This document shows, one piece after another, positions 25,405 through 33,757 of a DNA stretch of 64,000 bases. Positions within the stretch are counted from its first letter, which is position 1. Each line of letters starts with the position of its first letter. This DNA is from Curtobacterium sp. Leaf261. Its GTDB lineage: Bacteria; Actinomycetota; Actinomycetes; Actinomycetales; Microbacteriaceae. The notes beneath the pieces are model-generated. The model did not search any database. It saw only the letters and a program-made list of their open reading frames with translations, and was not told the DNA's origin. Position numbers and translations under genes: made by a program. The stretch spans positions 1-64,000 of the forward strand of contig NZ_LMMJ01000001.1 in the NCBI RefSeq assembly GCF_001422205.1, read 5' to 3'.

Positions 25405-25480
25405 TCCGCAAAACACGAAGTCGACCGCATCGCGCAGGGGTATTTCCCTGCGAGACGCGGTCAACCTGGTATTTTGCGGA
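25405..25480. terminator. 76-bp imperfect palindrome between convergent genes, preceded by tandem CCCGTCCGGT repeats
   Basis: The sequence begins TCCGCAAAACACGAAGTCGA and ends with its near reverse complement, TATTTTGCGGA, with the centre near 25442. Each arm is about 36 bp with roughly seven mismatches, and the ends are A/T-rich, unlike the rest of the region. 25356-25404 is made of CCCGTCCGGT-type decamers. It lies between the ABC ATPase and an SDR gene, which converge, so a bidirectional terminator is plausible. Confidence 0.7.
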
Positions 25481-25517
25481 GGAGCAGCCGGCCCGTCAGG
25501 GACGGGACCGGTCCCGA

Positions 25518-26372
25518 TCAGTCGACCCGGGCCTCCCGGCCGTCGATGCGCGACGCGAGTCGCTCCCAGAGCGCGGATCCGAGACCGTCGTCGCGTGCCT
25601 CACGGCTGAGCACGCCCGGGTTGAGCCCGTCGAAGTAGGTGCCGCTCTTCGCGTCGACCTCGGCATCGCCCGCGAGCCGGACCAGCCCGACCGCCCCGGC
25701 CTCGGGGGAGATCCCGTAGCTCCCGCCGGTCACCACGGAGGCGACCCGCATCGTCGCCGACTCGGACCCGAAGTTCGTCACGACGATGCCCGGGTGGAAC
25801 GAGTACGCGTCGATGCCGGTCCTGGCCGAGAACTGCCGGGTGAGGAGGATCGCTCCGAGCTTGGCGGCACCGTACGCCGGCCATCCGCCGAACCACGGCC
25901 GCCGCTTCCGGTCGAGGTCGTCGAGCGCGAGGTGGCCGAACCGGTGCGCAGCACTCGACGTGACGACGACCCGCCCCGCATTGCCGTCGGGTCCGCGGTC
26001 CGTCCCGAGCACGTCGGCGAGTTCGTTCGCGAGCAGGAACGGCGCGACCACGTTGCGCTGCAGGGTCGTCTCGATGCCGTCGGCGGTGCGCTCCCGCGTC
26101 GACACGAGTCCGCCGGCGTTGTTCGCGAGCGTGTCGAGTCCCGGTTCGTCGCGCCGGATGCTCGCTGCGAGCTCCCGGACCGAGTCGAGCGAGTCGAGGT
26201 CCGCGACGTAGCGAGGCATGTCGAGCTCGTCCGCGACACGGTTCGTCCGCTCGGAGTTCCGCCCGATGACGATGACCCGGTGGCCGTCGGCGACGAGGTT
26301 CCTCGCCGCGGACGTGCCGATCCCGGAGCTCGCGCCCGTCAGTGCGATGGTGCGTGGTCGTTCGGCTCTCAT
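25518..26372 (-). CDS. Short-chain dehydrogenase/reductase, retinol-dehydrogenase-like
   Basis: A 284-aa SDR with TGASSGIG (residues 13-20), NNAGG, VVTSSAAH and catalytic YGAAK in the context WPAYGAAKLGAILL. The DLDRKRRPWFGG stretch before the tyrosine and the SFHPGIVVTNFG after it resemble the retinol dehydrogenase / WW-domain oxidoreductase-like group. The start overlaps the upstream HExxH gene by 4 bp, so three genes (28200 to 25518) form an operon. The C-terminus ends DGREARVD, encoded by part of a recurring GGGAGGC motif. The substrate is unknown. Confidence 0.87.
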   Translation of the reverse strand: MRAERPRTIALTGASSGIGTSAARNLVADGHRVIVIGRNSERTNRVADELDMPRYVADLDSLDSVRELAASIRRDEPGLDTLANNAGGLVSTRERTADGIETTLQRNVVAPFLLANELADVLGTDRGPDGNAGRVVVTSSAAHRFGHLALDDLDRKRRPWFGGWPAYGAAKLGAILLTRQFSARTGIDAYSFHPGIVVTNFGSESATMRVASVVTGGSYGISPEAGAVGLVRLAGDAEVDAKSGTYFDGLNPGVLSREARDDGLGSALWERLASRIDGREARVD

Positions 26373-26803
26373 CGGTATCCTCCGTCGTCGAGCCCGGCTT
26401 CGATCTCGAACCGGTTCTTGGTCGCGTCGCGTCCTGCGATCGCGTACAGCATGGGCATGAGCATCCCGTAGCGGCGCCACTGGTCGACGTGCCTGCGCTC
26501 GTGCCGGAGCACGCGGTCGCCGTCGTTGTCCCGTGTCAGGTACACCGATCCGACACAGGTGCCGCCGCGGCGGAACACCCAGCGGGGGAGTCCGGTGCAG
26601 ACGACGAGGCCGTCGACCACCCGCACGGGGCCGGTCGACAGCGGGAGTCCGATCGCCAGGCCGACGAGGGTCGCGAACAACCAGCCCGCCCATGACACCG
26701 GGGAGTCGAGGAGCGGGTTCCGGCCACGACGAGGCCGGCCGGACGCCCCGGAGCGCGGACGCCCGGGGCCCTCCGCCCGCTCCCGTCGGGGCCGGTCGGT
26801 CAC
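26369..26803 (-). CDS. Small membrane protein with HERRH (HExxH) motif
   Basis: A 144-aa protein I cannot assign to a characterised family. After a basic N-terminus (1-35) there is one hydrophobic segment (about 42-62). The sequence GGTCVGSVYL follows, then RHERRHVDQWRRYG, in which HERRH fits the zinc-metallopeptidase HExxH pattern. A second hydrophobic patch (MLMPMLYAIAG) and a conserved-looking NRFEIEAGLDDGGYR end follow. The start is GTG 26803, overlapping the reductase stop by 4 bp. Its stop overlaps the SDR start by 4 bp. Metalloprotease activity is a hypothesis only, since the third zinc ligand is not obvious (Glu in FEIEAG is a candidate). Confidence 0.7.
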   Translation of the reverse strand: MTDRPRRERAEGPGRPRSGASGRPRRGRNPLLDSPVSWAGWLFATLVGLAIGLPLSTGPVRVVDGLVVCTGLPRWVFRRGGTCVGSVYLTRDNDGDRVLRHERRHVDQWRRYGMLMPMLYAIAGRDATKNRFEIEAGLDDGGYR

Positions 26804-28200
26804 GGACGACCGTAGGTCTCGAGCAGTCGCAGCCAGATCTCGTTCATGGTCGGGTAGGCGGGGACGGCGTGCCAGAGGCGGTCGATCGGCACCTCGCCGA
26901 CGACCGCGACCGTCGCCGCCTGGAGCATCTCCGCGACGTCCTGGCCGACGAACGTCACACCGACCACGACCTTCCGGTCCTCGTCGACGACCATCTTCGC
27001 GCGGCCGGTGTAGCCGTCCGCCTGGAGTGCCGATCCGGCGATGGCACCGAGGTCGTACTCGACCGCGCGGACGTCCAGCCCCTGCTTGCGTGCGGCGTCC
27101 TCGGTGAGGCCGACGCTCGCGACCTCGGGGTCGGTGAACGTCACCTGGGGGACGGCGGCGTGGTCGGCGGTCGCGACGTGCGCACCCCACGGCTCGGTGT
27201 GGAGATCGGTGCCCTGGAGCCGGGCGGCGATCGCCTCGCCGGCGGCACGGGCCTGGTACTTGCCCTGGTGGGTGAGCAGGGCGCGGTGGTTGACGTCGCC
27301 GACGGCGTACAGCCAGTCGGTGCCCTCGACGAGCATGGTGTCGTCGACGTGCAGCCAGTCGCCGGGGGTGATCCCGACGTTCTCGAGGCCCAGGTCGCCG
27401 GTCCGAGCAGTCCGACCCGTCGCGACGAGGATCTCGCTCGAGACCACGGTGGTGCCGTCGTCGAGGGTCGTCGTCACGAGGCCGTGCTCGTCGCGGTCCA
27501 CCCGGGTCGGGCTGACGCCGACGCGGACGTCGATCCCGAGCTCGCGCATCGAGTCGGCGACGAGCTCGCCGACGAAGGGCTCCTGGCTGCCGAGCAGACC
27601 GGAGCGAGCCACGAGGGTGACCTTCGTGCCGAACGACGCGTACGCGGTCGCGAGCTCCGAGCCGGCGACACCGCCGCCGACGACCATGAGGCTCTCCGGC
27701 ACGGACTGCGCGCTCGTCGCCTCACGGGTGCCCCAAGGGGCTGCGTCGGCGAGACCCGGGACGTCCGGAAGCATGTGCACCGATCCGGTCGCGACGGCGA
27801 TCGCGCCGCGGGCGGTGTGCGTCTCGCCGTCGATGGAGATCGTCTTCGGGCCGGTGATCGTGGCGTGGCCGCGGAGGAGCGTGATGTCGGCCGACTCGAG
27901 CCACGACACCTGGCCGTCGTCCTTGTAGTCGCTGGTGAACGAGTTGCGCCGGGCGAACACGGCCGCGGGGTCGATCGACCCCGTCACTGCCTGCTTGGCG
28001 CCGTCGAGGCGCTGGGCAGCGCGCACGGCGTGCCCGCTCCGGAGGAGCGCCTTCGAGGGCATGCACGCCCAGTAGGAGCACTCGCCGCCGACGAGCTCGG
28101 ACTCCACGATCGCGGTGCTCAGTCCGCGCTTGTGGGCGTAGTCCGCCACGTTCTCGCCGACTGCGCCGGCGCCGATCACGATGAGGTCGAATTCCGTCAT
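26800..28200 (-). CDS. Class I pyridine nucleotide-disulfide oxidoreductase (FAD)
   Basis: A 466-aa flavoprotein. It has an N-terminal FAD motif VIGAGAVGENVADYA, the redox-active disulfide GGECSYWACMPSKALLR (CxxxxC), an NAD(P) motif VVGGGVAGSELATAYASFG, and a C-terminal dimerisation domain. In class I reductases a His-Glu pair lies near the C-terminus. Here the corresponding sequence is WHAVPAYPTMNEIWL (His-Ala-Val-Pro...Glu), so the pair is present. The substrate is not determined: mercuric-reductase-like, dihydrolipoyl-like and mycothione-reductase-like enzymes all look similar. It is the first gene of a three-gene operon. Confidence 0.9.
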   Translation of the reverse strand: MTEFDLIVIGAGAVGENVADYAHKRGLSTAIVESELVGGECSYWACMPSKALLRSGHAVRAAQRLDGAKQAVTGSIDPAAVFARRNSFTSDYKDDGQVSWLESADITLLRGHATITGPKTISIDGETHTARGAIAVATGSVHMLPDVPGLADAAPWGTREATSAQSVPESLMVVGGGVAGSELATAYASFGTKVTLVARSGLLGSQEPFVGELVADSMRELGIDVRVGVSPTRVDRDEHGLVTTTLDDGTTVVSSEILVATGRTARTGDLGLENVGITPGDWLHVDDTMLVEGTDWLYAVGDVNHRALLTHQGKYQARAAGEAIAARLQGTDLHTEPWGAHVATADHAAVPQVTFTDPEVASVGLTEDAARKQGLDVRAVEYDLGAIAGSALQADGYTGRAKMVVDEDRKVVVGVTFVGQDVAEMLQAATVAVVGEVPIDRLWHAVPAYPTMNEIWLRLLETYGRP

Positions 28201-28333
28201 GCCGTCGAGCGTACGCGGGGGTGCCCTGACACCGGCCGGGAGGCCCGGGGGACGTCCGACGGTGCGCTCCGGTCCGCGGGACGGTCGCGTTCGACGGCCA
28301 CTTCCGCCATCGGTTCCGCGGTCCGTTCCGCCG

Positions 28334-29161
28334 TCAGGACACGCGGGACGCCGCCGAGAGGGCGCCGACGATCCGGAGGATCACCCCCATGTCATCCACC
28401 GCCCGCGACGGATCGACCGGCGCGAAACCGGTGATGGCGGCGCCGGCGAGGGGACGTCCGGCGGTCGCGGCCGCGAGGGCCGCGAGCAGTTCTGCGCCGT
28501 CGAACCCGAAGGGAACGGGTTCGAGGAGGCCGTCGACCTCGCCGGGATCGAGGACGTCCAGGTCGACGTGGACGAAGACCCCGTCGGGCCCGGTGGCGTC
28601 CACGGCTGCGCGGATCGAGTCCGGGTCGGCGGCATCCGCGTCGAGGAGCCGGATGCCGGCGCGGTCGAGAGCGTTCCGTTCGGCGTCCTCCACACCCCGA
28701 GGCCCGACGACGAGCACGTGGTCGGTCGCGAGCGTGACGAGGCCGGGGAACAGGTCGGTCGGTCGTTCGGTGAGGATCCGGACGGCGGCGTTCTCGGCGG
28801 CGACCGGCTGCGCGCGGTTCAGTGCCCGGAACCCCGCGGAGCCGGAGAGTCGGACGAACGTGGTCGCGGGGGTGCACGCCGCGGCGGCCCCGAGCACGAC
28901 GGCGCCGTCGCCGCCGATCACGAGCACCGGCTCGGACGCGACACGGACCTCTTCGGACACGGCCTCGGCGACGCTCCGGACGGACGTGTACCGGGCGATG
29001 GCGGTCTCGAGCCGGTCGCCCGCACCGGCCGGGACGTCCACGGTGGTCGTCGCGCTGCGGGGGAGGTCCGCCGCGATCGCCTGGGCGCCGTCGCCGAGCC
29101 GCATCGCCCGCGACGACGCCGAACCCTGCCACTGGCCGACGACGATGAACTGCACGGGCAC
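28334..29161 (-). CDS. Arginase/ureohydrolase-fold protein lacking most metal ligands
   Basis: A 275-aa protein with the ureohydrolase layout. The third motif is clear (VFVHVDLDVLDPGEVDG, retaining both Asp residues). The first motif GGDH appears as VIGGDGAV, with the ligand His replaced by Gly. The second motif DAHxD appears as RLSGSAGF, with all three ligands gone. A normal arginase needs two His and four Asp for its manganese pair, and only two remain here. It may be a non-catalytic or repurposed homologue. Start is GTG 29161, or GTG 29155. A 133-bp gap separates it from the reductase start. Confidence 0.8.
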   Translation of the reverse strand: MPVQFIVVGQWQGSASSRAMRLGDGAQAIAADLPRSATTTVDVPAGAGDRLETAIARYTSVRSVAEAVSEEVRVASEPVLVIGGDGAVVLGAAAACTPATTFVRLSGSAGFRALNRAQPVAAENAAVRILTERPTDLFPGLVTLATDHVLVVGPRGVEDAERNALDRAGIRLLDADAADPDSIRAAVDATGPDGVFVHVDLDVLDPGEVDGLLEPVPFGFDGAELLAALAAATAGRPLAGAAITGFAPVDPSRAVDDMGVILRIVGALSAASRVS

Positions 29162-29254
29162 AGTCTGTCAGGTCCGGGACCGCACCGCCCCGGTCGGCGG
29201 ACACTGCTCAGGCAGCGGGACACCGCCTCGGCCGTCGCGACACCGCCTAGACAG

Positions 29255-29303
29255 CGAGACACCGCCGTCCGGAGCGGTGTGACGCTCGGAGGGCGGTGTC
29301 TCG
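29255..29303. terminator. Hairpin downstream of pspA, within GACACCGCC repeats
   Basis: Arm 29255-29276 (CGAGACACCGCCGTCCGG...) pairs with 29281-29303 (...CGGAGGGCGGTGTCTCG). GACACCGCC also occurs at 29219 and 29239. It lies 18 bp past the pspA stop and could end the TPM/PspA transcript. Confidence 0.55.
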
Positions 29304-29320
29304 AGGACGTGACGCCGGTG

Positions 29321-30034
29321 TCAGCTGCCGGACTTGAGCGCCGCGAGCCGGGCCTCGACCTCGGCGTCCTTGCCGACGTCGGCGAGGCTCTCGAACTGGG
29401 CGTCGAGGCTCGACGACTGCAGCTCGGTCTGTCCCATGACCTTCGCCTCCTCGCGGCGGACCTTCTCCTCGAAGCGGCCGAGGTCGCTCGTCGGGTCCAG
29501 CACATCGATGTTGCCGACGGCGTCGTTGACCTTGGTCTGCGCCTCGGCGGTCTTGGCCCGGGCCACGAGCTGATCGCGCTTGGCTTTCAGGTCGACGAGC
29601 TTCTGCTCCATGCCCGCGAGGCCGCTCTTGAGCTTCTCGACGGACTCGTTCTGCGCGGCGAGCGTCGGCTCGGCGTCCTTCGCCTCTTGTTCGGCGGCGA
29701 TCTGCTTGCCGATCGCGACCTTGGCGAGGTTGTCGAACTTGTCCGCCTCGACGGTCTTGCCCTCGGTGCGGTACCGGTCCGCGGCGGCCGAGGCACTGGC
29801 GGCCTTCTGACCCCAGTCAGCGGCTGCGGAGACGTCCTCGGCGTGGTCCTGCTCCATGAGCCGGACGTTGCCGATGGTCTGCGCGATCGCGGTCTTGGCG
29901 TCCGCGATGTTGTTCGAGTAGTCGCGGACGAGCTGGTCGAGCATCAGCTGCGGGTCCTCGGCGTTGTCGATCAGCTGGTTCACGTTCGCCCGGACGAGCG
30001 TCGAGATCCGGCCGAAGATGGTTTGCTTCGCCAT
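29321..30034 (-). CDS. pspA: PspA/IM30 (Vipp1) family membrane-stress protein
   Basis: A 237-aa, almost wholly helical protein of the PspA/IM30 family, an ESCRT-III-like coat that binds and protects stressed cytoplasmic membranes. It begins MAKQTIFGRISTLVRANVNQ, typical for the amphipathic helix 0. Coiled coil runs from about 30 to 200 (many heptads, DPQLMLDQLVRDY, EEKVRREEAKVMGQTEL). Start ATG 30034 has AAAGGGA upstream. It follows the TPM-domain gene on the same strand after about 100 bp. The pair is common in actinobacteria and suggests an envelope-stress function. Confidence 0.92.
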   Translation of the reverse strand: MAKQTIFGRISTLVRANVNQLIDNAEDPQLMLDQLVRDYSNNIADAKTAIAQTIGNVRLMEQDHAEDVSAAADWGQKAASASAAADRYRTEGKTVEADKFDNLAKVAIGKQIAAEQEAKDAEPTLAAQNESVEKLKSGLAGMEQKLVDLKAKRDQLVARAKTAEAQTKVNDAVGNIDVLDPTSDLGRFEEKVRREEAKVMGQTELQSSSLDAQFESLADVGKDAEVEARLAALKSGS

Positions 30035-30136
30035 GATGTGTCCCTTTCTGGTGGAACGGTTCTGGATGGATCGGTACTGCGTTGGATGGTCTGGTCGTCG
30101 GAGGTGCCGGTCAGCGCCGGGTGGTCAGGAGGGTGC

Positions 30137-32209
30137 TCAGAAGCGACCACCCCCGGAGAAGCCGCCGCCCCCGCCGCCGCCCCCGCCGAAGCCGCCACCA
30201 CCGCCGAAGCCGCCGCCACCGCCGAAGCCGCCTCCGCCGAAGCTGCCGCCGCCGTAGCTCCCACCACGACCGCCGAGCAGACCGCCGAGCACGAGCCCGG
30301 TGACGAGACCGCCGAGCTGCGCGCCGCTACCGCCGTTGCCACCGCCGCCCTGACCGGGCCAGCCGCCCATGTCGTTGTTCGCCTCGTCGATCGCTGCCGC
30401 GGCGTACTGCTCGGCAGCACGCGCCGCCTGCAGTGCCCTCGCGGGATCGGTCGTGGCCATGCCGACCGCGTCGTCGAGCGCGCGTTCCGCCTCGGAGAGC
30501 CGGGTGCGCGCCGTCGAACCCACGCCGCCACGGCGCATCGAGATGTACTCCCGCGCCTGGCTGATCCGCGAGCGGGCGTCTCGGAGTGCGGCGTCGAGGG
30601 CCGCCGCGGCGCGCTGCGACTGCTCGGCCGCACTGCGCGCCGTGGCGAGTGCTGCGTCGATCTGCGTGTTGACCTGCGTCAGCCGATCGAGTGCCGCCAG
30701 CGGGTCCTTCGGGTCGAGCTCTCGACGGAGCAGCGTCTCCGCGACGGCGATCGCGGCGGTGACGTCGGTCGAGCCGTTCGCCGGACCTGCGTCCTGCAGA
30801 CGTCGTCCGGCGGCGACGTCGCCGTCGACCTCGGCGCGCAGGGTCTCGACGCGGGCGGCGGTCTCCTCGAAGGCCGGCCCGGCCGCGGTGACCGCACCGG
30901 TGAGCTGCGCGACCTGGGCGAGTGCGTGCTGGGCGTCGCGGACCGCGATCACCGCGGCACCCTTGTCGCCGGCGGTGAGCGCCGCGGTCGCCGCCTCGGT
31001 GCGTTCCGTGGCGAACCCGAGGACCTCGCGCGCCTGGTCGACGTTGCCCTCGACCGAGCCGATGGTCCGTCCGGTCCAGCGACCGCGGAGCGCACCGAGC
31101 GCGGCGTCGGCAGCGGAGATGCTGGCCGGGGCCGCGGCGACGGCGTTCTGCAGCTCGACGGCGGCCCCGTCGACGCCGTCCTCGAGCGCACGGAGCTGAT
31201 CGAACGAGTCGGTCTGCTCCTCGATCGCGGCATGCGCCTTCTCGCAGATGTCGACGATCTGCCGGGACCAGGTCGCACGCTGCTCGGCGGTGTCCGGGAT
31301 CTCGTCGTCGAGCTGCTGCTGGTAGGTGAACGCCTTCCGCACGGACTTCTTGGCGGTGTCGAGCGCTTCGACGAACGGCTTCGCGGCATCCGCGCCGAAC
31401 TGGGCGACGACGAACCCGACCTCTTGGTCGGCGGTCCGGAGCTCGTCGTCGATCGTGACGAGGGCGCCACCGGCGCGGCGTTCGAGCTCCGCGAGCTCGG
31501 CGGCCTCGGCTTCTGACGACTCCGCTGCTGCGCGACGCCGACGTGCCCGGATGACGAGGACCACGACGACCACGGCGACCACGATCACGGCGAGGAGGAT
31601 CCACAGCCACGTCAGGTTCGGCGGGTCCTGCGTCGCAGAGAGCCCGGCGGCGAACGCCGTCGCGGCCCCGGACCAGTCGTTCGCCCGGAGCTTCGGGACC
31701 AGGTCCTGCTCGGTGGCCTCCTGGACGTCGGCGGACGTGAGGGTGCTCGACGAGTCGGACTGCGTGACGTTGTAGACGCGGTCGTCGGTGGCCACGGAGA
31801 GCAGCACGCTGTCGGTGTCGAGCTGGTTGAGCTCGAGCGCCTGGCGCCCCCACGCCGCCTGGTCCGACGGGTTCGTGAACGACGGCACGTAGATGACGAA
31901 CAACCGCGTGCGGGTCTTGGCGTAGAGGTCGTCGAGCGACTTCTGGATCGCCGACTCCTGCGATGCACTGAGCACGTTCGACTGGTCCACGACGTACTTG
32001 CCGTCGAGGTCGACCGGCGGCGTCGCGGAAGCGGCTGTCGTCGGGAGCAGGACGAGCGCAGCGCCGACCAGGGTCGTGACGATCGTCGCGACGAAGCGCT
32101 GCACCGTCGGACCCCATCGCGTGTCGGTCGAGCGTCCCGTCGTCGAGCGCCGCCCGCCCGTGCCGTGCCCCCGCCGCTGGGTGGTCGATCCACCGCGGAT
32201 CGCTGCCAT
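30137..32209 (-). CDS. TPM-domain membrane protein with coiled coil and glycine-rich tail
   Basis: A 690-aa protein. A basic N-terminus precedes a signal or anchor segment (about 41-62). The extracellular TPM (TLP18.3/Psb32/MOLO-1) domain runs from about 70 to 195, with YVVDQSNVLSASQESAIQKSLDDLY and VLLSVATDDRVYNV. One membrane helix (about 200-222) and an RARRRR stop-transfer run follow, then a long alpha-helical cytoplasmic region (225-610). The tail (about 615-690) is GGGFGGGGGF-type glycine/phenylalanine repeats. Similar proteins neighbour pspA and may recruit it. ATG 32209 has AGGAGG just upstream. Function is inferred from domain and context. Confidence 0.87.
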   Translation of the reverse strand: MAAIRGGSTTQRRGHGTGGRRSTTGRSTDTRWGPTVQRFVATIVTTLVGAALVLLPTTAASATPPVDLDGKYVVDQSNVLSASQESAIQKSLDDLYAKTRTRLFVIYVPSFTNPSDQAAWGRQALELNQLDTDSVLLSVATDDRVYNVTQSDSSSTLTSADVQEATEQDLVPKLRANDWSGAATAFAAGLSATQDPPNLTWLWILLAVIVVAVVVVVLVIRARRRRAAAESSEAEAAELAELERRAGGALVTIDDELRTADQEVGFVVAQFGADAAKPFVEALDTAKKSVRKAFTYQQQLDDEIPDTAEQRATWSRQIVDICEKAHAAIEEQTDSFDQLRALEDGVDGAAVELQNAVAAAPASISAADAALGALRGRWTGRTIGSVEGNVDQAREVLGFATERTEAATAALTAGDKGAAVIAVRDAQHALAQVAQLTGAVTAAGPAFEETAARVETLRAEVDGDVAAGRRLQDAGPANGSTDVTAAIAVAETLLRRELDPKDPLAALDRLTQVNTQIDAALATARSAAEQSQRAAAALDAALRDARSRISQAREYISMRRGGVGSTARTRLSEAERALDDAVGMATTDPARALQAARAAEQYAAAAIDEANNDMGGWPGQGGGGNGGSGAQLGGLVTGLVLGGLLGGRGGSYGGGSFGGGGFGGGGGFGGGGGFGGGGGGGGGFSGGGRF

Positions 32210-32261
32210 GCGTCCTCCTGTCGCGCACCGGGTGGACGAGGATCCGCCTCCCGGTGCACGG

Positions 32262-32267
32262 AGTCTA
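32262..32267 (-). promoter_or_regulatory. -10 element TAGACT upstream of the TPM-pspA genes
   Basis: On the minus strand TAGACT lies about 52 nt before the TPM start, giving a leader of roughly 45 nt that carries AGGAGG. The region 32270-32440 between this and the next plus-strand gene shows no convincing gene. Confidence 0.4.
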
Positions 32268-32480
32268 TCGACGGCGCATGGCCGGACGGCAAGAGGATCC
32301 GGTGCCTGTGGAGAACGTCGGGCGCAGGTGCACGACGAGGCGCCGGGGCTCGGTCCCGCGACACCGGTGGTGTACCCCGAGCATTCCCTGCGGATCGGCG
32401 CGCAACTGCGGATCCACGCATGCTCTGTCCCCCTCGCGAGGAGTATGGTGGTCCAACGGTCAACGACGAAGGGAGTCGCA

Positions 32481-32684
32481 ATGGAGCGAGCGACCAGGAC
32501 GGAAGTCGTGCCCCTCGAGGACGGATTCCACAGGGTCTCGACACCTGCGAGCGGGGTGATCGGGTTCGTGCGCGAACGCGACGGCCGCTACGAGGTGCTT
32601 CGGGGTCGGGTTCGGCAGGCGACGCGGTCGGAGGGCATGTACTCCACCATGAACGTCGCCCTCATCGCGCTGACACACGCGTAG
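32481..32684 (+). CDS. Small protein of unknown function (67 aa)
   Basis: A 67-aa protein, MERATRTEVVPLEDGFHRVS..., with a strand-rich, charged middle (GFVRERDGRYEVLRGRVRQ) and a hydrophobic end. AAGGGAG 5 nt before the ATG and a TATGGT -10-like hexamer at about 32446 support expression. I do not recognise the family. The last codons (LTHA, stop TAG) fall inside the first unit of a 24-bp tandem repeat, so the C-terminus may vary among relatives. Confidence 0.6.
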   Translation: MERATRTEVVPLEDGFHRVSTPASGVIGFVRERDGRYEVLRGRVRQATRSEGMYSTMNVALIALTHA

Positions 32685-32741
32685 CGCGATGCGCTGACAC
32701 ACGCGGAGCGCGCCGGACTGACACACGCCCAGCGCGACGCG
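32670..32741 (+). repeat. 24-bp tandem repeat, three copies
   Basis: Units start at 32670, 32694 and 32718 and read CTGACACACGCG-AGCGCG with a few changes. The first contains the stop codon of the 67-aa gene. A second structure follows at 32793-32821: a hairpin with arms GCCCGTCGGGTC and GACCTGACGGGC. Confidence 0.9.
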
Positions 32742-32839
32742 CGGCGAGTGGAACCGGTCAGTGAGCAGGATCGTCACCGCAGGTGACAGAACGCCCGTCG
32801 GGTCCCCATGACCTGACGGGCGCTCCTGTGCTGCGGGCG

Positions 32840-32845
32840 TACGGT
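32840..32845 (+). promoter_or_regulatory. -10 element TACGGT, leaderless promoter of the phosphopantetheinyl transferase
   Basis: TACGGT is followed by 6 nt and the ATG at 32852. It decides the start: the frame is open to 32783, but that would put the promoter inside the gene. Confidence 0.5.
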
Positions 32846-32851
32846 TCCTGC

Positions 32852-33631
32852 ATGCGTGCACCGCGCCTCCAGACCGTCGTCGTCATCCGTCGACGCGACT
32901 CGCGGACTGCGGACCACGACCGCCTCCGGCTGCTGGCGGCGGAGCTCGCCGACTCGTCGCCCGATGCCGTCCGGCTCGGACAGCGGTGCGGACACTGCGG
33001 CCACGACGGGCACGGCCCGCTGACGGTCTCGGGGACGACGGTCGCGGTGCGGGTCTCGCTCGCGCGGTCCGGCGAGGTGGTCGTTCTCGCTGCGACCACC
33101 GGGCCTGTCCTCGGCATCGACGCGGAGTGGGTCGGCCGCGTCGCAGCGGCACCGCTAGACGCCTGGTCGGCGACGGAGCGCCGGTTCCTCGGACGGACGG
33201 GAGGCACGACCACGCCCGCACCGCGGGCTGCGGGGGCATCCGGTGCAGGTCAGATGAAGGTGGTCCGGTCGGACGCGGAGACCACCGCGACCGCGAACCG
33301 GTGGGGCGGGGCCGCGGCGGCGCTCTGGACCGCGAAGGAGGCGGTGCTGAAAGCCGATGGTCGGGGCCTCCGGGTCGACGTCCGCCAGGTGTCCGTGCGG
33401 TACCGCGGTCCGACCGGCCGTGTCCGGTGGGCTGGACGACCCCGCTGGGCGCGGTCGCTGCGGATCCGGCGTGTCGAGCTCGACGTGCGCGAGCGGGACG
33501 AGGGCGCGCTCGACGGCGGTCCGCGGGACGACGGTGCACTCGACGGCGGCCCGCTGGACGACGGTGCACTCGTCATCGCGATCGCGACCGCTGGACGGTC
33601 CGACGTGCTGCTGCGCGACGAACGGGCCTGA
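32852..33631 (+). CDS. 4'-phosphopantetheinyl transferase (Sfp-type)
   Basis: A 259-aa member of the Sfp superfamily, which moves phosphopantetheine from CoA to a serine of carrier proteins. The N-terminal RCGHCGHDGHG replaces the CxxCG(x)PHG element of actinobacterial Sfp enzymes. The Mg-binding GIDAEW is at 88-93 (Asp90, Glu92) and the WTAKEAVLKADGRGL motif is at 159-173 (Lys162, Glu163). The C-terminal part carries a 30-bp repeat (33497-33571, peptide DDGALDGGPL). It converges on the M1 peptidase and the synthetase at 35151-39086. The carrier serine of that synthetase is an obvious candidate substrate. Confidence 0.85.
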   Translation: MRAPRLQTVVVIRRRDSRTADHDRLRLLAAELADSSPDAVRLGQRCGHCGHDGHGPLTVSGTTVAVRVSLARSGEVVVLAATTGPVLGIDAEWVGRVAAAPLDAWSATERRFLGRTGGTTTPAPRAAGASGAGQMKVVRSDAETTATANRWGGAAAALWTAKEAVLKADGRGLRVDVRQVSVRYRGPTGRVRWAGRPRWARSLRIRRVELDVRERDEGALDGGPRDDGALDGGPLDDGALVIAIATAGRSDVLLRDERA

Positions 33632-33723
33632 GTACGGACCGACGGGCCTGAGCACGTGCCGATGGGCCTGAGCACGGACCGACGGGCCTGAGCACGGACC
33701 GACGGGCCTGAGCACGGACCGAG
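33624..33723 (+). repeat. 20-bp tandem repeat, five copies
   Basis: The unit GGGCCTGAGCACGGACCGAC occurs at 33624, 33644, 33664, 33684 and 33704, with at most three changes. The first copy supplies the stop codon of the phosphopantetheinyl transferase. There are no spacers, so it is not a CRISPR. It lies between convergent genes, and CACGGA...TCCGTG at about 33714-33741 can form a hairpin. Confidence 0.93.
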
Positions 33724-33757
33724 GTTCGGGCCGATCCGTGTCCAGCAGGTCGCCCGG

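Noticed and set aside
21194..25609. A 1471-codon plus-strand open frame
   Set aside because: It crosses at least three genuine minus-strand genes (permease, binding lipoprotein, hydrolase) and overlaps the ABC ATPase in another frame. It is a shadow of high G+C.
28181..31516. A 1111-codon plus-strand open frame
   Set aside because: Antisense to the arginase-like, PspA and TPM genes, with no domain-like sequence and no ribosome-binding site.
33624..33723. Possible CRISPR array
   Set aside because: Five 20-bp units are head to tail with no spacers and no cas genes. It is a simple tandem repeat.
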